DNA of 64,000 nucleotides from Marinirhabdus gelatinilytica (lineage in GTDB: Bacteria; Bacteroidota; Bacteroidia; Flavobacteriales; Flavobacteriaceae): the NCBI RefSeq assembly GCF_003353425.1, contig NZ_QRAO01000001.1, positions 806,001 to 870,000 of the forward strand, read 5' to 3'. Numbering within the stretch: the first letter of the stretch is position 1; each line of letters starts with the position of its first letter. The notes below the pieces were generated by a model. That model searched no databases, was not told where the DNA came from, and saw only the letters and a list, made by a program, of their open reading frames with translations. The position numbers and the translations under genes are program-made. Shown here piece by piece: positions 25,787-34,847 of this stretch.

Positions 25787-25826
25787 TATAACTAAAAAAT
25801 TAGTTTTAACTAATTTTTTAGTTATA
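25787..25826. promoter_or_regulatory. Double palindrome operator between DUF456 and hydrolase genes
   Basis: Perfect 19-base inverted arms (25787-25805 and 25808-25826) around a 2-base centre. Each arm is itself a palindrome AACTAA-N4-TTAGTT, so there are two 16-base operators repeated with an 18-base period. The right end overlaps the -7 box TATATTTG (25823-25830) of the hydrolase gene, and the site also covers the -33 region expected for the minus-strand box TAGTTTTG (25762-25769). Confidence 0.75.
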
Positions 25827-25854
25827 TTTGGTTTCTGTTTAGAACTAAATCCAG

Positions 25855-27366
25855 TTGTACGTGGTTTCGGTAAAATATATCATTTTCGTCATCCTATCTT
25901 GCTCCGTAGGGGTTTTGCAATCCCAGACCTATGTGGGAGAATTGCTGCATGGCAACAAGTATCAATATGCCAAGATAGTGGTAACCGATAGTATCTCAAC
26001 TTTTACGCTTCCTTATGTAGACGGCGACAAAAAGTATCAAATTTCAGGCGATGTTGATGTGGATGGAGCTTGGACCATTGTACGGGATTTTGAAACTTGG
26101 CGGTTTAAAACATATCGAACCAACAGTGTTATTACAGGAGAACTGTATGTAAACCAAAAAACACAACCTGTTTCATTCTTTCAGCAAGAAGACGCACTCT
26201 CTAAAGATGAACTCTATAAATATGAAGGCATCTTTGAAGATAAAACAGGAAACCGTGCCATTGTGTATGCCAGAAATGACTATTTACATCTTATTTCGCC
26301 TTTCAGTAAAAGAACTATGTCCCTAAAACCTACGGGAAAAGATACCTTTTGGAGTGTTTCTGGCGAAGTTTCCATGTTTGAAGGAACAGAGGTCTCAAAG
26401 ACTTCGCTTACAATTTCAGATAGATTTAATGAGAGTGTTACATTTAGGAAACAACCACCCACCAACATAGAGGAAGTCTGGATTCCCGTGGGGAAGGACA
26501 CCCTCTACGGAAAGATATTCCTTCCACCTTCAGCAGAAAATGTCCCCGCTTGTTTGGTGTTGCCAGGTGGAGGCGCTGTGGGAATGGATAACTACGAGTA
26601 TGAGGCCCGCTATTTTGCTGCAAATGGATTGGCAGCCATGCTCTTTGATAAATCTGGAAACGGAAAATCCAAAGGTCCTGGAAATTTCAGGTTGCAAACG
26701 TTCGAGGAAAAGACAACGCAATACCTACAGCTATACAAGTACCTACAAAACCACCCCAGTGTTGACAAGACCAAAGTGGGTGTTCACGGTCCCAGCGAGG
26801 GCGGACGTTTGGCGCTGATGATGGCGATAGACGACCCTGAAATCGCTTTTGTAAATGCAACAGCTGCCCCGATCATGAATATGCGGGACGGGCAATTGTA
26901 TGCTGTTCAGCATTATGTGCGAAACCGGGAGATTGCCGAAAGGGATAATGCAGCCATTGCCAACATTTGGGATACGTATTACCAAGAAATAATAGATGGG
27001 GAGATACAGCCGCAAACTATAGAGCTCGCGAACGTGTATAGAGAAAAGTATGAGCGTTTGTTCCTCCCACCCAATTCAACCCAGGTGCCAGGTTCTCCCA
27101 CTGCATCAGACCTGTTGAATGACCGTGTGGCCAAAGAAGCAGGAAAGATATCGTGCCCCATATTTTTACAATATGGCGAGAAGGACGAGCGTGTAAACGC
27201 ACAAAAAAGCATCCAAAACTTTGTGGAGTACGCCAAAGAGGACTTGCCAATTAGGGTAAAATTATACCCGCGGGCAAACCATTCCTTCATGACACCAGAA
27301 TTTGAAATTTCCCACGGCTATCTATACGACAAGAAAATGTGGCTCCAACATATAGGAATTCTATAA
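25855..27366 (+). CDS. Secreted alpha/beta hydrolase
   Basis: A 503-residue protein with a signal peptide ending in VLQSQ, an N-terminal beta-rich region of about 200 residues, and an alpha/beta-hydrolase domain: PGGGAVGMDNYEYEARYF, DKSGNGKSKG, nucleophile elbow GVHGPSEGGR (serine near residue 315), and the acid/histidine part YGEKDERVN and ANHSF. It resembles exported dienelactone-hydrolase-like esterases or peptidases; substrate unknown. No ATG start exists: TTG at 25855 or GTG at 25861 both give the signal peptide. Confidence 0.85.
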   Translation: MYVVSVKYIIFVILSCSVGVLQSQTYVGELLHGNKYQYAKIVVTDSISTFTLPYVDGDKKYQISGDVDVDGAWTIVRDFETWRFKTYRTNSVITGELYVNQKTQPVSFFQQEDALSKDELYKYEGIFEDKTGNRAIVYARNDYLHLISPFSKRTMSLKPTGKDTFWSVSGEVSMFEGTEVSKTSLTISDRFNESVTFRKQPPTNIEEVWIPVGKDTLYGKIFLPPSAENVPACLVLPGGGAVGMDNYEYEARYFAANGLAAMLFDKSGNGKSKGPGNFRLQTFEEKTTQYLQLYKYLQNHPSVDKTKVGVHGPSEGGRLALMMAIDDPEIAFVNATAAPIMNMRDGQLYAVQHYVRNREIAERDNAAIANIWDTYYQEIIDGEIQPQTIELANVYREKYERLFLPPNSTQVPGSPTASDLLNDRVAKEAGKISCPIFLQYGEKDERVNAQKSIQNFVEYAKEDLPIRVKLYPRANHSFMTPEFEISHGYLYDKKMWLQHIGIL

Positions 27367-27377
27367 TATTTTGAAAT

Positions 27378-27800
27378 ATGAAAACGATTATAACCTTATT
27401 GATATTTGCGTGTTTTACTACAACGATTTGTGCGCAAACCATTTCGGATGAAATTTTAAAACAGAATCGAAATATGGAAGCAGCATACAACAGTGGAGAG
27501 TTGGCAAAAATAGCCGATTATTATACTGAAAACGCCACTATGGTGGGTCCTAAAACTGAAGTTATTGGCAATGAAAATATTACGAACTACTGGAAAGGAC
27601 TGGAAGGAAGAACCGTAGATTGGAAGTTGGAGAATATTGAAATTACGGCCTATGGGGATGTAGCGATTCAACGCGGAATTTCACATCTACGGATGTATTA
27701 CAAGGAGAACATTGTACAGTCGGACGTAATGTTTACCCTTGTTTGGATCAAGGAACATGACCAATGGAAAATTAATCTAGACCATTATTCACCGTTATAG
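27378..27800 (+). CDS. Secreted DUF4440/SnoaL-like (NTF2 fold) protein
   Basis: A 140-residue protein with a signal peptide ending in TICAQ. The mature part fits the NTF2-like cone fold of DUF4440: MEAAYNSGELAKIADYYTENATMVGP and DHDQWKI-like end (here EHDQWKINLDHYSP). It lies 11 bases after the hydrolase gene and is likely cotranscribed. No catalytic function can be assigned. Confidence 0.85.
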   Translation: MKTIITLLIFACFTTTICAQTISDEILKQNRNMEAAYNSGELAKIADYYTENATMVGPKTEVIGNENITNYWKGLEGRTVDWKLENIEITAYGDVAIQRGISHLRMYYKENIVQSDVMFTLVWIKEHDQWKINLDHYSPL

Positions 27801-27847
27801 GTATGAAAGCACATCAATATTACAACCCTCCTAAAAATAGGTTTTGT

Positions 27848-27862
27848 GGTATAACTTATACC
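27848..27862. promoter_or_regulatory. Palindrome upstream of BlaI/M56 operon
   Basis: GGTATAACTTATACC is a perfect 15-base palindrome, 99 bases before the BlaI-type gene. It could be an operator but lacks the TACA-N2-TGTA core seen upstream of the second BlaI gene. Confidence 0.4.
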
Positions 27863-27924
27863 CTGGTTAAGTTAAATGGATATAAAAGAAAACAATATGT
27901 ATAACCTAGGCTGGTCACTACCAA

Positions 27925-27944
27925 CTACAAGCGTAGCGTCCTAC
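27925..27944. repeat. Short dispersed repeat, copy 1
   Basis: CTACAAGCGTAGCGTCCTAC occurs here and, with one change, at 43213-43232. Both copies sit in intergenic DNA beside ACTACCAACT-type low-complexity sequence. Confidence 0.6.
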
Positions 27945-27961
27945 CCACTACCAACTAAAAA

Positions 27962-28327
27962 ATGAAACAACTCACAAAAGCCGAAGAAGACATTATGCAC
28001 ATCCTCTGGGACCTGGGCGAGGGCAACGTGGCCGCCATACTAGACGAGCTCCCTGAGCCAAAACCCGCGTACAATACCGTGAGTACCATTGTACGGATTT
28101 TGGAAAGCAAGGACTTTGTGGATTATCGCAAAGAAGGCCGTGGCCATATTTACTTTCCGAAGGTAAAAAAGACCGAATACAGCAACCAATCCATCAACAA
28201 ACTGGTGGATGGGTATTTTCAGGGATCGTTTAAAAGTATGGTTTCATTTTTTATGAAAAAGAACGATATAAGCCTTCAGGAACTGGAAAGTGTGCTCGAA
28301 GAAATCAATAAAACCGAAAAGCCATGA
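27962..28327 (+). CDS. BlaI/MecI/CopY-family repressor
   Basis: A 121-residue winged-helix repressor: MKQLTKAEEDIMHILWDLG, PAYNTVSTIVRILESKDFV and RGHIYFPKVKKTEY are the family blocks, with a C-terminal dimerisation helix region. It overlaps the M56 peptidase gene by 4 bases (ATGA), the usual BlaI-BlaR1 arrangement in which the membrane peptidase senses a signal and relieves repression. Confidence 0.93.
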   Translation: MKQLTKAEEDIMHILWDLGEGNVAAILDELPEPKPAYNTVSTIVRILESKDFVDYRKEGRGHIYFPKVKKTEYSNQSINKLVDGYFQGSFKSMVSFFMKKNDISLQELESVLEEINKTEKP

Positions 28328-29769
28328 TACATTACATTTTACAAGTCATACTATTTCAGCTGTTGTTGCTGGTAGTGTACGATGTTTTTTTGAAGAGAGA
28401 GACCTTTTTCAGCGCAAACCGAATCTACTTATTGGCAACTTCGGTACTCAGTTTTGTGCTGCCTTTTATTAAAATTGAAGCAATACAGCAAAGCATTCCG
28501 CAGGAGTTTAGGGTGCAATTGCCCGCAGTGATCATTGGAGAAACAACTGGGGGAGGCGTTACAAGTGCTCCGGTACTGTTGGACGGTGTCCTTATTGCGC
28601 AACAAGGAATTTCGTGGAGTACATTTTTTATAGGCCTGTATGCAATTGGGGTGGTTCTTTCCGTAGTGTTGTTTGTACTTAAACTTCGGAAATTGTACAG
28701 ATTGAAACAAAGCGCCACCAGTATCATTGTTGAAAATTACACCATTGCAACGGTACCAAATACCCATATCGCCTTCACATTCTTAAAAACGATTTTTCTG
28801 GGGGAACACATTTCAGAAACACAAAAAACACATATCCTGCAACACGAATTGGTACACGTAAAACAGCGTCACACCTTGGATTTACTGTTTTATGAAGTAT
28901 TGCGAATCCTCTTCTGGTTCAATCCCCTCGTGTATGTTTTTCAGAAAAAAATACGGGAACTGCACGAGTATACGGCAGATCGTTTGGTGGCTTCGCAGGA
29001 TAAGGCGGCATACTATCAAAAGCTACTCTCAGGAGTGTTTGGCACCACGGAAATTTCGTTTATCAATACATTTTATAAATCATCATTCATCAAAAATCGA
29101 ATCGTTATGTTACAAAAATCAAAATCCAAAAAAATAGTCCAGTTAAGATACTTATTGCTCATCCCGGCCGTGTGTGCTATGGTGTTGTATACTTCCTGTG
29201 CGGAAGATGCTTCAACCCAAAATGCAGATCTGGTTTCAAAAATCGAGAACCTTTCAGCAGAGCTTTCCAGCAAGGATGAACTTTCAGAAGAAGAAAAAAG
29301 TGCTTTAGGAGCTCTTATTTACAATCACTATCCTAAAGATGTGAAAGGAATCCCTGGCGAAAAAGGAGAAATTCACTTTGATAAGGATCGTAAACATTTT
29401 AAAACTGAAGGTGTCCCCTTTGGAACTTTAGACCGAGCACCAATCTTTCCTGGATGTGATGCAGAAGCTTCCGAAGAAGAAAACAAAAAGTGCTTTACTG
29501 ATATGGTAAGCAAAGAAATTGTCGAAAATTTCAACACAAAATTAGCAAATGATCATAATCTTTCTGGACGACAAAGAATTTCAGTTCAGTTTATAATAAA
29601 CGAGCAAGGAAACCTAACGAACATAAGGGCTCGGGCCGCAAACCCCATACTGGAAAAAGAGGCCATGCGGGTTGTTTCGAATTTGCCAAAAATGATCCCT
29701 GGTGAACATGGGGGGAAAACAGTAAGTGTGCTCTATGCGCTACCAATTATCTTTGAAATAGATGAATAA
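28324..29769 (+). CDS. BlaR1-like M56 peptidase with TonB-like C-terminal domain
   Basis: A 481-residue integral membrane protein. Hydrophobic segments lie near residues 5-20, 35-50, 95-118 and 275-295. The zinc peptidase motif HELVH is near residue 176 with the downstream LFWFNPLVY and ELHEYTADR blocks. The periplasmic C-terminus (about 390-481) resembles a TonB C-terminal domain: ISVQFIINEQGNLTNIRA and ALPIIFEI. Probable sensor-protease partner of the BlaI repressor; the signal is unknown. It overlaps the TPR gene by 8 bases. Confidence 0.9.
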   Translation: MIHYILQVILFQLLLLVVYDVFLKRETFFSANRIYLLATSVLSFVLPFIKIEAIQQSIPQEFRVQLPAVIIGETTGGGVTSAPVLLDGVLIAQQGISWSTFFIGLYAIGVVLSVVLFVLKLRKLYRLKQSATSIIVENYTIATVPNTHIAFTFLKTIFLGEHISETQKTHILQHELVHVKQRHTLDLLFYEVLRILFWFNPLVYVFQKKIRELHEYTADRLVASQDKAAYYQKLLSGVFGTTEISFINTFYKSSFIKNRIVMLQKSKSKKIVQLRYLLLIPAVCAMVLYTSCAEDASTQNADLVSKIENLSAELSSKDELSEEEKSALGALIYNHYPKDVKGIPGEKGEIHFDKDRKHFKTEGVPFGTLDRAPIFPGCDAEASEEENKKCFTDMVSKEIVENFNTKLANDHNLSGRQRISVQFIINEQGNLTNIRARAANPILEKEAMRVVSNLPKMIPGEHGGKTVSVLYALPIIFEIDE

Positions 29770-30898
29770 ATTCTCAATCTTCATATGGCTGGTAATTTGC
29801 ATAACCAAGGCCGATGCCCAAAACGCGTCGGCTTTACACATTGGCGATAGTCTTTATGCCCTCGGAAAGTATAGCCAAGCCATAATTCATTTCAAAAAAA
29901 CCGAAGATGCCGAGGAAAAAATAGCCCGAGCTTATGAAGCACTTGGAAATACTACCAATGCAATACACTATTACCAAACGGTACTTGCCCAAAAAAAGGT
30001 GGGCGAGCTCACAAAATACAACTACGGGAAACTTTTGTTGAAAGCTGGGCGGCACAAGACAGCCGACAGCCTTTTCCAGAGGCTTGCTGAGAGTACCCCG
30101 GACAATCCAGAGTTTTATTATTGTTTAGCAATAGCGAAAGAAAAGCTAAGGGACTCTACAGCGATTTATTTTTTTAAGATGGCTTTAAAGAAAGACCCCA
30201 ACCATCAAAATGCCTTGTACAAAGTGGCAAAACACCAAGCTGAAAAAAGAAGTTTTGAGGAGGCAAAAGCCAAAGTAGCGCTTGGACTGGAGGCCGATCC
30301 CAATAATATCAATTTTTTGAACCTAAAAGCGATTATCGCTTATGTACATAAAGACTACCACAATGCGGCGAGCATCTACGAAAAATTGCTACAACTAAAT
30401 CAAGGCAATGCCCAACTTCACGAAAACCTTGCCTTGAGCTACAACCGCACCAACCGCTTTGAAGAGGCCATAGCCCAATATACCATCCTAATTAATGGGC
30501 ATGACGATAAAAATCCGTTGTGGCATTACAACATAGCCAAAAACTTTGAAGCCTTACGGTATTTGGAAAAAGCACAACACCATTTTGAGGTGGCTATCCA
30601 GTTACAGGATATTCCGCTGGACGACTCGTATATTGCATTGGCTTCGGTATTCAAGAAACAAAAGGAGTTCAAAAAACAATTTGAGACCCTTCAAAAAGCA
30701 GTACGGGAAAACCCAGAAAACCAACGCGCCAAATACCTATTCGCCACTGCGGCCGATAATTATTTTAAGGACGACACCAAGGTAATTCCCTATTATGAGG
30801 CTTATCTAAAAACCTTTGGTGAAGACGGCCAGTACGCCCAGTTTGCACAACAGCGTATCAAGGATATTAAGAATGCGTTGCATTTTGAGAAGAACTAG
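29762..30898 (+). CDS. Secreted tetratricopeptide repeat protein
   Basis: A 378-residue protein with a signal peptide ending in ADAQN and about ten TPR units, for example YALGKYSQAIIHFKK, AYEALGNTTNAIHYYQ, NLALSYNRTNRFEEAIAQY and YNIAKNFEALRYLEKAQHHF. TPR proteins scaffold protein complexes. It is the third gene of the BlaI/M56 operon, so it may assemble or feed the envelope signal sensed by the M56 protein (inference). Confidence 0.9.
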   Translation: MNKFSIFIWLVICITKADAQNASALHIGDSLYALGKYSQAIIHFKKTEDAEEKIARAYEALGNTTNAIHYYQTVLAQKKVGELTKYNYGKLLLKAGRHKTADSLFQRLAESTPDNPEFYYCLAIAKEKLRDSTAIYFFKMALKKDPNHQNALYKVAKHQAEKRSFEEAKAKVALGLEADPNNINFLNLKAIIAYVHKDYHNAASIYEKLLQLNQGNAQLHENLALSYNRTNRFEEAIAQYTILINGHDDKNPLWHYNIAKNFEALRYLEKAQHHFEVAIQLQDIPLDDSYIALASVFKKQKEFKKQFETLQKAVRENPENQRAKYLFATAADNYFKDDTKVIPYYEAYLKTFGEDGQYAQFAQQRIKDIKNALHFEKN

Positions 30899-31182
30899 CT
30901 GTTGGGCCGTCGCCTCAAGTAATTTTCATTGGTGTCTTAAAACACAAGTGATAATTTTAACGAGAGGGAGGGTTGTTGGTTACCTTCAATATACGAGTGC
31001 TTCTTGATACTATTTTTAAATGAGTTCATTTTTATTTAAAAATTTGCTCGAAGTGACACTAATTATATTATCAAAGTTGTCTCACGTCACCTCGAGTGAT
31101 TTCAAAACGCGAGAACAGTTTTGGAATAGTATCGAGAGTCAATCGCCTAAAAATTTGTACTTTCGGAGGGTAGTTGCGCCCT
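30899..31182. repeat. Intergenic region with degenerate inverted repeat
   Basis: CTTGATACTATT (31003-31014) and AATAGTATCGAG (31125-31136) are inverted with one mismatch. Several CTCGAGTG/CTCGAAGTG fragments lie between. It looks like a decayed dispersed element; no gene is seen. Confidence 0.4.
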
Positions 31183-31662
31183 ATGAAGCATTTTAAGTTA
31201 CTTTTTGTTGTATTGCTCTGCACTTCCTGCCAGTTTTTTGAGACTGAAAAAATTTCGTCCGAGACTTTTTACGAATCAGCTGTAAAAACGATAGACTGGA
31301 ATAATGTGGACAGCTATCCTGTCTTTTCTGCTTGCGAAGCACTTTCAGAGAAACCCAAACAAAAACAATGTTTTGAAAACGAACTGGCTTACCAGCTACA
31401 TCAGCGAATGATGGCACAAGGTGTAAAGGCACTTAAGGATGTAAATGATACAATCGTATTGTCTTTTGCCATTTCGGAAAATGCCAAAATCTCTATTCTA
31501 CACATGCAAATAGACAGTGTCTTGCAGAAGGAATTCCCGCACTTACAAGATAGCTTACTATATTCTATGGGGGCACTTGAATTGGTGGCACCTGCCTACA
31601 AACGGGGCATCCCCGTAAAGACACAGTTTACGTTGCCTATATTGGTAACAACGCAAGATTGA
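31183..31662 (+). CDS. Lipoprotein, TonB-C-like, unknown function
   Basis: About 159 residues from the ATG at 31183, with a lipobox LLCTSC (cysteine near residue 16). The mature part shows FSACEALSEKPKQKQCFENELAY split by conserved cysteines and an end GIPVKTQFTLPILV that is like the last strand of flavobacterial TonB-C-type 'energy transducer' proteins. The first half resembles the FPGCD/C-x-C block in the neighbouring M56 protein, so it may be a stand-alone relative of that domain. Confidence 0.7.
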   Translation: MKHFKLLFVVLLCTSCQFFETEKISSETFYESAVKTIDWNNVDSYPVFSACEALSEKPKQKQCFENELAYQLHQRMMAQGVKALKDVNDTIVLSFAISENAKISILHMQIDSVLQKEFPHLQDSLLYSMGALELVAPAYKRGIPVKTQFTLPILVTTQD

Positions 31663-31665
31663 AAG

Positions 31666-32544
31666 CTATAGGTTAAACTTATACCCCAGTGTAAAATCTA
31701 TTGGGAAATTATCGTGGCTGTCCTGCCCCAATCCTACAATATCGTTATAGCTAAAGAACAAGTACCCATTGCCCAACTTATAGTCGGCACCCAGCCCAAA
31801 GATACCATGGGCCGTAAAATCTCCTCCCGAACTGGACTCCAGCACCACAGAGTTGTCAGGCTGTATTACAGGGAAGTCATCACGGCTAGAGTGGGTGTAG
31901 CTTACAAATTTGGTGTTTAGAAAGACATCGAGCGTTTCTGTTTTAATAAATTTTAGGCGATAGTTCAAGGAAGCTTGAAACGCATTGTATTGAAACTCAT
32001 CGTTCCCGAAGGTTTGTTTCAATCGTAACACTAAAGCATGTCGTTTCAGCTTTACTTCGTCTATAATCTCAAAATCTGCACCTATGGTTGGGAGTAATTC
32101 GTTAGTGGTGTTTTGTGTAAAAATAGCGTTGCTCACTCCTGCAAAAGCTCCTAGTCTGAATCCCAGCTGAATGGAAGGTCGCTCATTGGAAAAACTGGGG
32201 TCAACTTGTTTGTTGTAGGTATTTATGTACTCCCGAAGGCTTGCTAGGGTAAGATTGACTTTGGCTGTGGATACTGGGTTGTCTGCCGTAAGTAGCTGTA
32301 ATGCTTCTTTAAATTCTTCTTGGTAGGTGCCATTGCTTTTTGTGTTTTTCAACTCGGTAATAGCATTGTCTTTTTGTGCAAAGTAACGATACTCACCATC
32401 TATAGTATTCCAAAGTAGCGATAGGGTGCCGTCTACTTCGGTTTTTAGGGTGTAGGTCTGGCCTTCAACAGTATAGGTCTCTTGTGCAAATACTTGTAGG
32501 TGAGCCATTATCAGAAAGCTCAAAACTAAGAAAATACGTTTCAT
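31666..32544 (-). CDS. Outer-membrane beta-barrel-like protein
   Basis: A 292-residue protein with a signal peptide ending in VFAQE. An N-terminal soluble part of about 100 residues (WNTIDGEYRYFAQKDN) is followed by alternating amphipathic strands (LGFRLGAFAGVS, LNYRLKFIKTETLDVFLNTKF) and ends FTLGYKFNL with a terminal hydrophobic residue, as in outer-membrane barrels. No enzyme motif is seen. Convergent with the upstream lipoprotein gene, with 3 bases between the stops. Confidence 0.72.
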   Translation of the reverse strand: MKRIFLVLSFLIMAHLQVFAQETYTVEGQTYTLKTEVDGTLSLLWNTIDGEYRYFAQKDNAITELKNTKSNGTYQEEFKEALQLLTADNPVSTAKVNLTLASLREYINTYNKQVDPSFSNERPSIQLGFRLGAFAGVSNAIFTQNTTNELLPTIGADFEIIDEVKLKRHALVLRLKQTFGNDEFQYNAFQASLNYRLKFIKTETLDVFLNTKFVSYTHSSRDDFPVIQPDNSVVLESSSGGDFTAHGIFGLGADYKLGNGYLFFSYNDIVGLGQDSHDNFPIDFTLGYKFNL

Positions 32545-32651
32545 TGTAGGTAGATTTTGGTATGGTTAAAGGTAGAAAAAAATATGAATTGGTAATAAAG
32601 CTGAGCACTTTATGTGTTTATGGGTTTTGTGGGAATGCCCAAAGTAATTTT

Positions 32652-33788
32652 TTATAGCTTCTCAAACCTACGTCCCTTCCATACATACCTTCCCCAAAAG
32701 CTTGAAATTACTACAAGTATAGTGACTATTGGATAAACAAACATACTCCCTAACAAGCTCAAAAAACTGAAAAACGGAAATCGCTTTCTAAAAAATTGCG
32801 CACTTTTCCATAGTAGCAAAAAGTCGATACAGAATTTATACAGCAGCAAAGCCCCCACGGCATTAGAATGTTGTGGACAAAAAATTGTCAATAGTATTGA
32901 TAGAGGGATCAATATGTTAACAACAAAAACTAGCAAGCCCAAAGCTTTTGTAGCAGCACTGTTTTGCTTTGCTGTTTTGGATGCCCAGCGTATTCTCTGC
33001 GAGATTAATTGCTTCCAAGTTTCTACGGGTTTTGTAGTCACCACAGCATTTCGGGATTTTAAATAACCGATTTTTTCTGGAAACCTTCGTTTGAGTTTTT
33101 CAAGCAAAAACATATCATCACCGCTTGCAATGTGAAGGTTGCCTTCAAAACCATTTACACTTTTAAAAGTATCTTTGGTATATGCAAAATTGGCACCATT
33201 GCTCAACAACATAGCTCCCAGTCCAAAGCTTCCCACCGTTACAGCCTGCAAGCTCCAATTGTCCAGCTGTTGGTACAGGTGCAAGAACGAATTGTTTGTG
33301 GTATAGTCCACGGGCATTGCTACACAAACCGGTTCGGTCTTTAGGATAAAATCGTTCAGGATTCGTAACCAGTGGGTGGGAACTTCACAATCTGCATCTG
33401 TAGTTACGATCCAAGGGTGCTTTGCTATGGAAATAGCCTTTGTGATCGCCGTTTTTTTAGGCGAAAGCTGGTTGGGTGTATTCTGAAGGATTTGAAAATC
33501 AATGCTACTACCTTTTAGGTGCTGGATGATGATATCTTCAGAATTGTCTTCGGAAGCATCGTTCACAAAAATTAGTTCAAAATGGCTCGTTGGATAGTGC
33601 AATTGCTGAAGCGATCGCGCCAAAGCCGAAAGATTTTCAGCTTCATTTCTAAAAGGGATAACAATTGAAAATTTTGTTTCGGGAACACTGCCAACCACCG
33701 AAAAATAAGGAACCATTTTATACCCTATGCAAAGCAATGCGATGGCAAAGAAATACAATGAAATGATTATAAACCCAACCCAAATCAT
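32652..33788 (-). CDS. Family 2 glycosyltransferase, membrane-bound
   Basis: A 378-residue GT-A glycosyltransferase anchored by an N-terminal membrane segment (about residues 3-25) and C-terminal segments (about 285-375). Motifs: FSIVIPFRNEAENL, FVNDASEDNS, the DxD-like TTDADCEVP, SGDDMFLLEKL and the QRIRWASK block (Q/R-x-x-RW type). It probably transfers sugars to a lipid or polymer acceptor at the inner membrane. It overlaps the flippase-like gene by 4 bases, suggesting a joint role in an envelope glycolipid (inference). Confidence 0.88.
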   Translation of the reverse strand: MIWVGFIIISLYFFAIALLCIGYKMVPYFSVVGSVPETKFSIVIPFRNEAENLSALARSLQQLHYPTSHFELIFVNDASEDNSEDIIIQHLKGSSIDFQILQNTPNQLSPKKTAITKAISIAKHPWIVTTDADCEVPTHWLRILNDFILKTEPVCVAMPVDYTTNNSFLHLYQQLDNWSLQAVTVGSFGLGAMLLSNGANFAYTKDTFKSVNGFEGNLHIASGDDMFLLEKLKRRFPEKIGYLKSRNAVVTTKPVETWKQLISQRIRWASKTAKQNSAATKALGLLVFVVNILIPLSILLTIFCPQHSNAVGALLLYKFCIDFLLLWKSAQFFRKRFPFFSFLSLLGSMFVYPIVTILVVISSFWGRYVWKGRRFEKL

Positions 33789-34729
33789 GAATAGTTCGGT
33801 TTAAAAGTGAGCACAAAATAACTGCCTATGATTGCCGGAAGTACCGTGTTGAGTACCCACATACAAAATACGGTGGAAAGTACAGCAACTTCAGAAACAC
33901 CCAAGTAAGAGAACAACCATACCGCCACACCACCACGTATCACAACATCCAGCACAAAAAAAGACGGAATAACAGAAACCAGTAAATACATAGCAAAAAT
34001 GGTCGCAAAACCTTTAAAAAGTGGTGCTTCACCTCCAAAAAATTGAAGTAAAAACCAGAAAAGCAAACTAAAAACCAAATACCGTATTACGGAAAGCGAT
34101 AAGATCCCCAGCTTTCTTTTTACTGAAATTTCTTTCAACTTAGCGAATACGTTGGCGATGGAAAAACCTGAAATGAACAGTTGTTTTTTTCGGTATGTGT
34201 AGCCCAAAAAAGTGAATAAAAGTATGGAGCTAACCAACACAATAATTTTTGTGACAGCAATAGATACACCGTGTTCCAAAATAAAATAAACCAGAGCGGG
34301 AAGGCCAAAAACAATAGTGACCAGCATTTGCGAGCTGCTATGCACAAAATTCAAAAAAACAACTTTTTTTCGGTCCTTAGGTTCAAAATACATAGCTTTT
34401 GCACCATATTCCCCAATCCGGTTTGGGGTAACAAGTGAAGCCGTGAGTGAGCCCAAAGCTTGTTTTGTGGCGGTTTTAAGATCTATTGAAAACCAAATAT
34501 TCACACTTGTTTTCCATTTGTATATTTCAAAAGACCAATTAAGCACAGCTAACCCCAAGAAAAACAGCAAATGTGGGGTATGCCGCAAGGAAAAATGTTG
34601 CTTGAAATGGGTCGTCACCACAAGTTGCTCTCCCTTTATTTTATATACAATATATCCCACTGCCAACACAAGTACCAAAACCTTTAGGGCAACGAGCCAA
34701 TATTGCTTAGATTTGTGGGAGGTCGTCAT
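33785..34729 (-). CDS. LPG synthase TM-like (UPF0104) membrane protein
   Basis: A 314-residue integral membrane protein with about eight hydrophobic segments. The LTPNRIGEYGAKAMYF block (near residue 100; here SLVTPNRIGEYGAKAMY) is typical of the lysylphosphatidylglycerol synthetase transmembrane region found without the synthetase domain. Such stand-alone proteins are thought to move lipids or lipid-linked glycans. It is translationally coupled to the glycosyltransferase gene downstream. Confidence 0.85.
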   Translation of the reverse strand: MTTSHKSKQYWLVALKVLVLVLAVGYIVYKIKGEQLVVTTHFKQHFSLRHTPHLLFFLGLAVLNWSFEIYKWKTSVNIWFSIDLKTATKQALGSLTASLVTPNRIGEYGAKAMYFEPKDRKKVVFLNFVHSSSQMLVTIVFGLPALVYFILEHGVSIAVTKIIVLVSSILLFTFLGYTYRKKQLFISGFSIANVFAKLKEISVKRKLGILSLSVIRYLVFSLLFWFLLQFFGGEAPLFKGFATIFAMYLLVSVIPSFFVLDVVIRGGVAVWLFSYLGVSEVAVLSTVFCMWVLNTVLPAIIGSYFVLTFKPNYS

Positions 34730-34847
34730 TACTTACGAAAGTAGTGAAACCGTGGTTGAAACCGAAATCGAAGAGGAAGATAAAAAAGATGTACTACTAA
34801 GTAGACGTACAATGTAAGACCAAAACTTCACCCTCTGGGAACTTAAA

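Noticed and set aside
34730-34817. Acidic coding-like tail (EIEEEDKKDVLLS) upstream of ruvC
   Set aside because: The frame is only open because it runs antisense through the flippase gene; too short to claim as a remnant gene.
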